NCBI GenBank assembly: GCA_963825615.1
Contig: CAWGTV010000001.1
Location: 62,001 to 126,000 of the forward strand
Direction of reading: 5' to 3'
DNA: 64,000 bases
Source: JAHEDT01 sp963825615
GTDB taxonomy: Bacteria > Desulfobacterota > Desulfuromonadia > Desulfuromonadales > BM103
Shown: positions 59,382-64,000 of the stretch, piece after piece
Numbering within the stretch: the first letter of the stretch is position 1
How the letters are laid out: every line of letters begins with the position of its first letter
Program-made: the position numbers and the translations under genes
The notes under the pieces: model-generated
Databases searched by the model: none
Told to the model about the DNA's origin: nothing
The model's input: the letters and a program-made list of their open reading frames with translations, nothing else

Positions 59382-60206
59382 ATGTCTTTTCTAACCAGAA
59401 TATGGCGTACGTTGCTACCAGTGATCCTACTATCGTTTGCAGTGACACCAGCGCTGGCCAACGACCCCGGCACCCTGCAATGGTACGGTCAGGCCGCTTT
59501 TAAAATTACCACTCCGGGCGGCAAGATCATCGTCATCGATCCGTTCATCACCAACAATCCGAAAACTCCTGCTGAACTCAAGGATCTCGCCAAACTCGGC
59601 AAGGTCGACCTGATCCTTGTTACCCACGGTCACGGTGACCATCTTGGCGATACGGGAGAATTAGCCAAGTTGACCGGTGCCAAAGTCGGGGTGAATGCTG
59701 ACATGGGGAGTACACTGGATGCCTTGGGCATCGTGCCGATGGAGCAAATGATCCGCTTCAACAAAAGCGGTCCGATCAAGCCCCTCCCGGGCATTACTGT
59801 GACAATGGTGCATGCCGAGCATAGCTCGAGCATCGTGCACAACGATCCGGTAACCAAAGCCAAGAGTGTTCACAACGGCGGTGAGCCGGTTGGCTACATC
59901 ATTGAACTCGAGAACGGTTTCAAGCTCTACCATGCTGGTGATACGGGGATTTTCTCCGACATGGAACTGATCGGGTCCTACTACCAACCTAACCTGGCCC
60001 TGTTGCCAATTGGTGGCCATTTCACCATGGATCCGGCCCACGCCGCCTATGCGGCCAGGGACCTTCTCAAGAGTAGCCATGTGATCCCGATTCATTACGG
60101 CACCTTCCCTCCATTGAAGGGCACTCCGGAGGAATTGCAGCAGGCACTTAAAGGAAGTTCTGTCAAGGTGACTGTGATGCAACCGGGCGACATATTGAAA
60201 TTGTAA
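59382..60206 (+). CDS. Exported metallo-beta-lactamase-fold hydrolase (UPF0173-like)
   Basis: 274 residues. A signal peptide (LLPVILLSFAVTPALA) is followed by the UPF0173 pattern: WYGQAAFKITTPGGKIIVID, ILVTHGHGDHLGDTGELAKL with the HxHxDH metal motif, VTMVHAEHSSSI, LYHAGDTGIFSDM and HVIPIHYGTFPPLKG. The UPF0173 family is normally cytoplasmic, so the signal peptide is unusual. Possible activities include lactone or phosphoester hydrolysis. GGAGAATAT precedes the ATG. A terminator is at 60239-60266. Confidence 0.85.
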   Translation: MSFLTRIWRTLLPVILLSFAVTPALANDPGTLQWYGQAAFKITTPGGKIIVIDPFITNNPKTPAELKDLAKLGKVDLILVTHGHGDHLGDTGELAKLTGAKVGVNADMGSTLDALGIVPMEQMIRFNKSGPIKPLPGITVTMVHAEHSSSIVHNDPVTKAKSVHNGGEPVGYIIELENGFKLYHAGDTGIFSDMELIGSYYQPNLALLPIGGHFTMDPAHAAYAARDLLKSSHVIPIHYGTFPPLKGTPEELQQALKGSSVKVTVMQPGDILKL

Positions 60207-60238
60207 ACAAACCCTGGTGATTCCGCGACCAACATCAG

Positions 60239-60266
60239 AAAAGCCCGGCTTCATAGCCGGGCTTTT
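60239..60266. terminator. Terminator after the MBL gene
   Basis: AAAAGCCCGGC / GCCGGGCTTTT around TTCATA, followed by CATTT. The stem matches the one after rdgC in its GCCCGGCT core. Confidence 0.88.
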
Positions 60267-60350
60267 CATTTGCTGGACGTAGCGTCCATCTAACTAATTG
60301 TTCATATATCCGTTTTATCGGGGGACACCTCACTTAATTCTCCCCCCCCC

Positions 60351-61100
60351 CTAATTCTCCCCCTTCTCCTTACCGCCCGCCTTCGGTGCATGGGCCAGAA
60401 TCCGATCAGCCAGACGACTGAACGGCAAACTCTGGATCCAAACCCGCCCATGCCCGCTGAGAGTGGCGAGGAACAACCCTTCGCCACCGAAGAACATGCT
60501 CTTGAGGTTGCCGGCACGCTCGATGCTGTAGTCGATGCTCGATTCGAAGGCGACCAGGCAGCCGGTATCGACGCGCAGCGTTTCGCCCTGAAGCTGGCGT
60601 TCGACGATGGTGCCGCTGGCGTGCACAAAGACCATGCCGTCGCCCTGCAGGCGCTGCAGGATGAACCCCTCTCCGCCGAAGAAGCCGGCACCGAGCCGGC
60701 GCTGGAAGGCGATGCCGACCCGGGTGCCGCAGGCGGCGCAGAGGAAGGCGTCTTTCTGGCAGAGAATCTCGCCGCCCAGTTTACCCAGATCTATCGGGAT
60801 GATCTTGCCGGGATAGGGCGCGGCGAAGGCGACGTGACGCTTGACGCTGCCTTTATTGCTGAAGTGGGTCATGAAGACCGACTCGCCGGTCAGCGCGCGC
60901 TTGCCGGCGCCGAACAGCTTGCCCATGAGCCCGGACTCGGCCTCGGAGCCGTCGCCCATGCGGGCCTCGAACACGATATCAGGCTCCATGTAGTTCATCG
61001 CCCCGGCCTCGGCGATCACCGTTTCGCCGGGATCGAGTTCGACCTGGACCATCTGCATATCATCGCCGATGATGGTGTAATCAACTTCGTCACATTTCAA
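60351..61100 (-). CDS. AIM24-family (TIGR00266) protein, TTG start
   Basis: 249 residues. Beta-rich repeats match TIGR00266/AIM24: VDYTIIGDDMQMVQVELDPG, GAMNYMEPDIVFEARMGDG, GKRALTGESVFMTHFSN and IDYSIERAGNLKSMFFGGEG, with paired Cys (CAACGTRVG). The role of bacterial members is unknown, and the yeast relative concerns mitochondrial membrane organisation. The TTG at 61100 is chosen because AAAGGAGGA lies 7 bp upstream. An ATG 12 codons earlier overlaps the neighbouring gene stop and lacks such a site. It is 32 bp after the 151-residue gene and likely in its operon. Confidence 0.85.
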   Translation of the reverse strand: MKCDEVDYTIIGDDMQMVQVELDPGETVIAEAGAMNYMEPDIVFEARMGDGSEAESGLMGKLFGAGKRALTGESVFMTHFSNKGSVKRHVAFAAPYPGKIIPIDLGKLGGEILCQKDAFLCAACGTRVGIAFQRRLGAGFFGGEGFILQRLQGDGMVFVHASGTIVERQLQGETLRVDTGCLVAFESSIDYSIERAGNLKSMFFGGEGLFLATLSGHGRVWIQSLPFSRLADRILAHAPKAGGKEKGEN

Positions 61101-61132
61101 AATTAATCCTCCTTTTCGGAACGCAGTAAACG

Positions 61133-61588
61133 TCACCTTTTTTTCAGGGAGCGAAAGACAACAATGGTTTCCTTGTCCCCCGCCATCAACCGCACCATCT
61201 TCATATCGTAGCCATCAAACTTGGTATAGTGATGAGGCGTGCCGCCCTGGCGTATGAACTTGATCTCGTCGCGATCGGTGGCGATCTCGGTGACCGTGGC
61301 CGGCCAGAATTTTCCGAAGGTGCCGACCTTGACGTAACCGGCGACCTGCTGGTCACCGACTAGCTCGTCGAAGGAGGCGAAGCGCTCGCCGACCGCCAGC
61401 CGGCTGGCCTGGCTTGACGTCACCGGCCGCGACGGCTCCGCATACGGCTGCCGCTGCAGCGCCAAGGTGTCCGGCCGCCCGCCATGCACAGCGTCGGAGT
61501 CGATGTGCTGCACCGAACCGGACTCGAGGAGCAAGCCGACTGCAGCTGCGACGAGGAGCACTGAGATTATGAGCCAAAAACGTTTCAT
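61133..61588 (-). CDS. Membrane-anchored or exported protein of unknown function
   Basis: 151 residues. An N-terminal hydrophobic stretch (FWLIISVLLVAAAVGLLL) with Lys/Arg before it fits a signal peptide or anchor. The rest has no Cys and a C-terminal beta-rich part (GYVKVGTFGKFWPATVTEIATD, HHYTKFDGYDMKMVRLMAGD). No family recognised. It is followed by the AIM24-like gene 32 bp downstream, and preceded by a 120-bp gap to the antiporter end. Both are minus strand. Confidence 0.6.
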   Translation of the reverse strand: MKRFWLIISVLLVAAAVGLLLESGSVQHIDSDAVHGGRPDTLALQRQPYAEPSRPVTSSQASRLAVGERFASFDELVGDQQVAGYVKVGTFGKFWPATVTEIATDRDEIKFIRQGGTPHHYTKFDGYDMKMVRLMAGDKETIVVFRSLKKR

Positions 61589-61711
61589 AAAACCTTAACA
61601 GGACGAGGGATGCGACAATCTTTAAGTAAAAGCAATATCGAACTCTTTTGGCCGTCTTCTGTCGTGCTTCTAGGTTTTCGGTAATAAAGGTTAAACCCTC
61701 GTCCCGATCAG

Positions 61712-63527
61712 TTAACGTGCCGGTTTGGTCTCCGAAACTTTATCGACGAGGCTGATCACCGACCAACCCGCCTCGGCGGAGACCGGATTCTCGGCACAGA
61801 AGACGTGGATGCGCTCGCGCGAGTCGATGGCGAAGAGCGGTAGCGTCTCGTCGCCGTGGGTGTCGAGCAGCTGCTCCATACCGAAGCTCTCGGTGAGCTG
61901 GGTGGTTTTTATCTGGGCGCCGGCGGCGAGGGCTTTGGCAAGCTGGTCGTAGGTCACCGTGGCGCCGAACAGCGTCCGGCCGCGCCGGTGCATGGAGACC
62001 TGCAGGTTCTTGGAGCGACCGTTTTCCGGCAGCGACTGCAGTACGTAAACATTGTTCTTGCCCAACTCCATGCGGTAGTGCAGAGCAGCAGCCAGATTGA
62101 TGCTGTCCTGGGGCGCGAGGGCCAGCATGCGGCCGATACCGACCAGGTCGAGGTGGCGGTCGGCATGCTCGGACATCGGGTTGCCGAGGTAGGTGGGCAG
62201 GCCGGCCATCTTGGCCTTGCGCACCTGGTCCCAGCTGGTATCGGCCAGCATGACACGCAGGTCGTTCTTGATTAGGGCCTGTGCGATGGCACGGGCGACG
62301 TCGTTGGCGCCTATGATCAGGAAGCCGCGCGGATCCGGCTCAGCCACCCCCAGCCAGAGGGCAAGCAGGCCGGGCGGTGGTGCTTTGCAGCAGCACGGTG
62401 CCGATGATCACCAGGAACGTCAGGGGGACCAGCAGGCTGGCGTTTGCGAAACCGATGACCTCCAGCTGCAGGGCGAAGAGCGCCGAGATCGCCGCGGCGA
62501 CGATGCCGCGCGGTGCAATCCAGGCCAGCAGGTGGCGTTCGGGCCAGCTGAGCTTGGAGCCGAAGGCTGAGACCATGATATTGAGCGGCCGGGCCAGAAA
62601 CTGGATTGCCAGAAACACCCAGAGCGCCGACCAGCCCAGCTCCCCGAAGCTCGACCATTCGAGGCGTGCGGCGAGCAGGACAAAAAGTAGGGAAATCAGC
62701 AGGATGCTCAGGCTTTCCTTGAAATCGAGGATATCCGAGGTATCGACGTCGCGCATGTTGGCGAGCCAGATCCCCATCACGGTGACGGTGATCAGCCCGG
62801 ACTCCTCCTGAAGTTGGTTGGCCATGGCAAAACCGCCCAGAACCAGCGCCAGGGTGGCGACGTTGTGCAGGAACTCCGGCAGCCAATGGCGCCGCAGCAC
62901 GAGACCGAACAGGTAGCCGCCGCCGGCGCCGATGGCGGCGCCCACGCTGACGATCTGCGCGAAGGTCAGCAGGGTGTGACCGAGCGCCCCCTGCCCGCCC
63001 CCGGAGACGATGAACTCATAGACCAGCACGGCCAGGGAGGCACCGATCGGGTCGATGACGATCCCCTCCCAGCGCAGGATATTGGAGACCGCCGCGGTCG
63101 GCCGCACGGTGCGCAACATCGGCACGATGACCGTCGGCCCGGTGACCACGGTGATCGCCCCGAACAGGAAGGAGAGCTGCCAGGAGAGATCGAGGGCCAA
63201 GTGCACCGCTACCGCGGTGATCAGCCAGGTGACTACCATTCCGATGGAGACCATGTTGCGCACGACCTTCTCGAGGCCGAGGATTTCACGGAACTTGAGG
63301 GTCAGGCTCCCCTCGAAGAGGATGATCGCCACCGAGAGGGAGACGAAGGGAAAGAACAGGTCGCCGAGCAGCGCCTGCGGCGCAAAGATGCCGAAGACCG
63401 GGCCGGAGAGGATGCCGACCAGCAGCAGGAAGATGATAGCCGGCAGTTTGACCCTCCAGGCAAGCCACTGGCACAGCACGCAAACGACGACCAGCGCGGC
63501 GACGGTGAACAAGGTGTGTTCTGTCAA
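61712..63527 (-). CDS. Na+/H+ antiporter with C-terminal TrkA-N domain, frameshifted
   Basis: Two frames join at 62363-62366, where one extra base (TT in GCTTGCC on the coding strand) breaks the reading. Repaired, it is about 604 residues. Residues 1-390 are CPA1-like: FGAITVVTGPTVIVPMLRTV (ion-binding Thr-Gly-Pro), LRWEGIVIDPIGASLAVLVYE, and FLARPLNIMVSAFGSK. The C-terminal 210 residues carry a Rossmann TrkA-N/RCK domain (GFLIIGANDVARAIAQALI, MLADTSWDQ), which in KefB-like carriers binds NAD or nucleotide and gates transport. The gene appears to be the first of a minus-strand group. Confidence 0.88.
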
Positions 63528-63657
63528 TCAAATACTCCTAAGACATCGTGGTGCGGGACGAGGGTCGCGAAATTCTTTCATTCAAAATCTATCCATACCT
63601 AGGCCCATTCACTCATGTTTTCCAGAGATTAGTTCAAAAAAGTTTAACTGCACCCCG

Positions 63658-64000
63658 TCAGTTGGTTTTTTGACCCAAACCGATATCGATGACCTTGAGA
63701 AGCTCCTCTCCGAGGTTCTCGTTCCAGAGTCGCACATACTCCTGGCTCTCTGCGGCGATCAGCGGACTGACGCGGATCGACTTGCGCGCCACTTCGGTCT
63801 GGTAGAAGGAGAGCAGCTGGTGAATCTCCTCGGCGGTGTAATGACGCATGTAGATCGGCACCAAGGCATCGACCAGGCGCTGTTGCTCGGCCTCGATCAG
63901 CGGCGGCAGGGTCGCATCGAGAAGATTTGCGGCATCCTCTGACCCAATCCCCTTGGTGGCTAGCAGCGAACTGAGCTGGGCACGGTAGTAGGTCGTGGTG
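63658..64000 (-). CDS. DUF2059-domain protein, C-terminal part (5' end outside window)
   Basis: At least 113 residues are visible. TTYYRAQLSSLLATKGIG, IEAEQQRLVDALVPIYMRHY, TAEEIHQLLSFYQTEVARKS and ESQEYVRLWNENLGEEL are the DUF2059 pattern of helix repeats. The upstream part, usually a signal peptide, lies beyond the right edge. DUF2059 proteins are typically exported and uncharacterised. It ends 130 bp upstream of the antiporter start on the same strand. Confidence 0.75.
   Translation of the reverse strand, partial: TTTYYRAQLSSLLATKGIGSEDAANLLDATLPPLIEAEQQRLVDALVPIYMRHYTAEEIHQLLSFYQTEVARKSIRVSPLIAAESQEYVRLWNENLGEELLKVIDIGLGQKTN

Overview
The window looks like chromosomal DNA of a Desulfuromonadales/Geobacter-type bacterium (inference). 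The clues are moderately high GC, a GEMM-I riboswitch of the form common in Geobacter, a small periplasmic c-type cytochrome, a diphosphate-type phosphofructokinase and a phasin/ABC1-kinase pair. I see no rRNA, tRNA, CRISPR array, prophage or intact transposase.

Layout. 1-2.2 kb: the end of a DRTGG-domain protein, a Gfo/Idh/MocA oxidoreductase and RluB. 2.5-8 kb (minus): a trehalose unit otsB-otsA-pgmB-GH65 phosphorylase that can both make trehalose and probably split a glucodisaccharide with phosphate. 8.2-10.2 kb: a LysE exporter and an RdgC-like protein. 10.3-15.5 kb (minus): an envelope group of three secreted small proteins, an AsmA-family gene carrying about seven indels, and a protein with an exact 24-residue period. 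15.6-21.8 kb: MYG1-like, ATL, GNAT, SelO, MFS, PhhB and a four-helix membrane protein. 21.9-23.1 kb: an AT-rich islet with a resolvase stub and a RelBE-type toxin-antitoxin pair. 23.1-29.6 kb: Amt, a flavodoxin-fold reductase, cytochrome c, an MBL hydrolase, a Met-rich exported MsrB with MsrA, and a cupin. 29.6-36.4 kb: a Lon-like protease, PdxH, a riboswitch-controlled exported DsrE-like protein, an SDR, an ABC1/UbiB kinase and a phasin. 36.7-43 kb: PPi-type PFK, agmatine-to-putrescine genes aguA (frameshifted) and aguB, a Na+/H+ antiporter and MscS. 43-51.8 kb: a hydrolase-OsmC fusion, an ADP-ribosylglycohydrolase/SRPBCC/FAD-enzyme operon, an NTT-like carrier coupled to a Tat-exported aldo/keto reductase, a Sir2 deacylase and GreB. 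52.4-59 kb: an RluA-family enzyme and a more AT-rich tract with a DUF3482 GTPase/DUF2868 membrane-protein pair, a YdjM-like protein and a PQQ-type sugar dehydrogenase, the last two bracketed by 35-bp direct repeats. 59.4-64 kb: an exported MBL protein, an AIM24-family protein, a two-part (frameshifted) NhaP/TrkA-N antiporter and the end of a DUF2059 protein.

The most striking non-gene feature is a dispersed family of about 70-80 bp inverted repeats, ending in GGGGTCAGGTCTACACATTT and its complement. It occurs at about 19 intergenic places as full copies, half copies and a recurrent composite form joined to a second hairpin. The copies never interrupt a gene and often begin within a few bases of a stop codon. 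They resemble REP-like elements mobilised by REP-associated (Y1-type) transposases, but no such transposase lies in this window.

Single-base frameshifts in an AsmA-family gene, aguA and the second antiporter are nearly all one extra base, so consensus error is as likely as gene decay.
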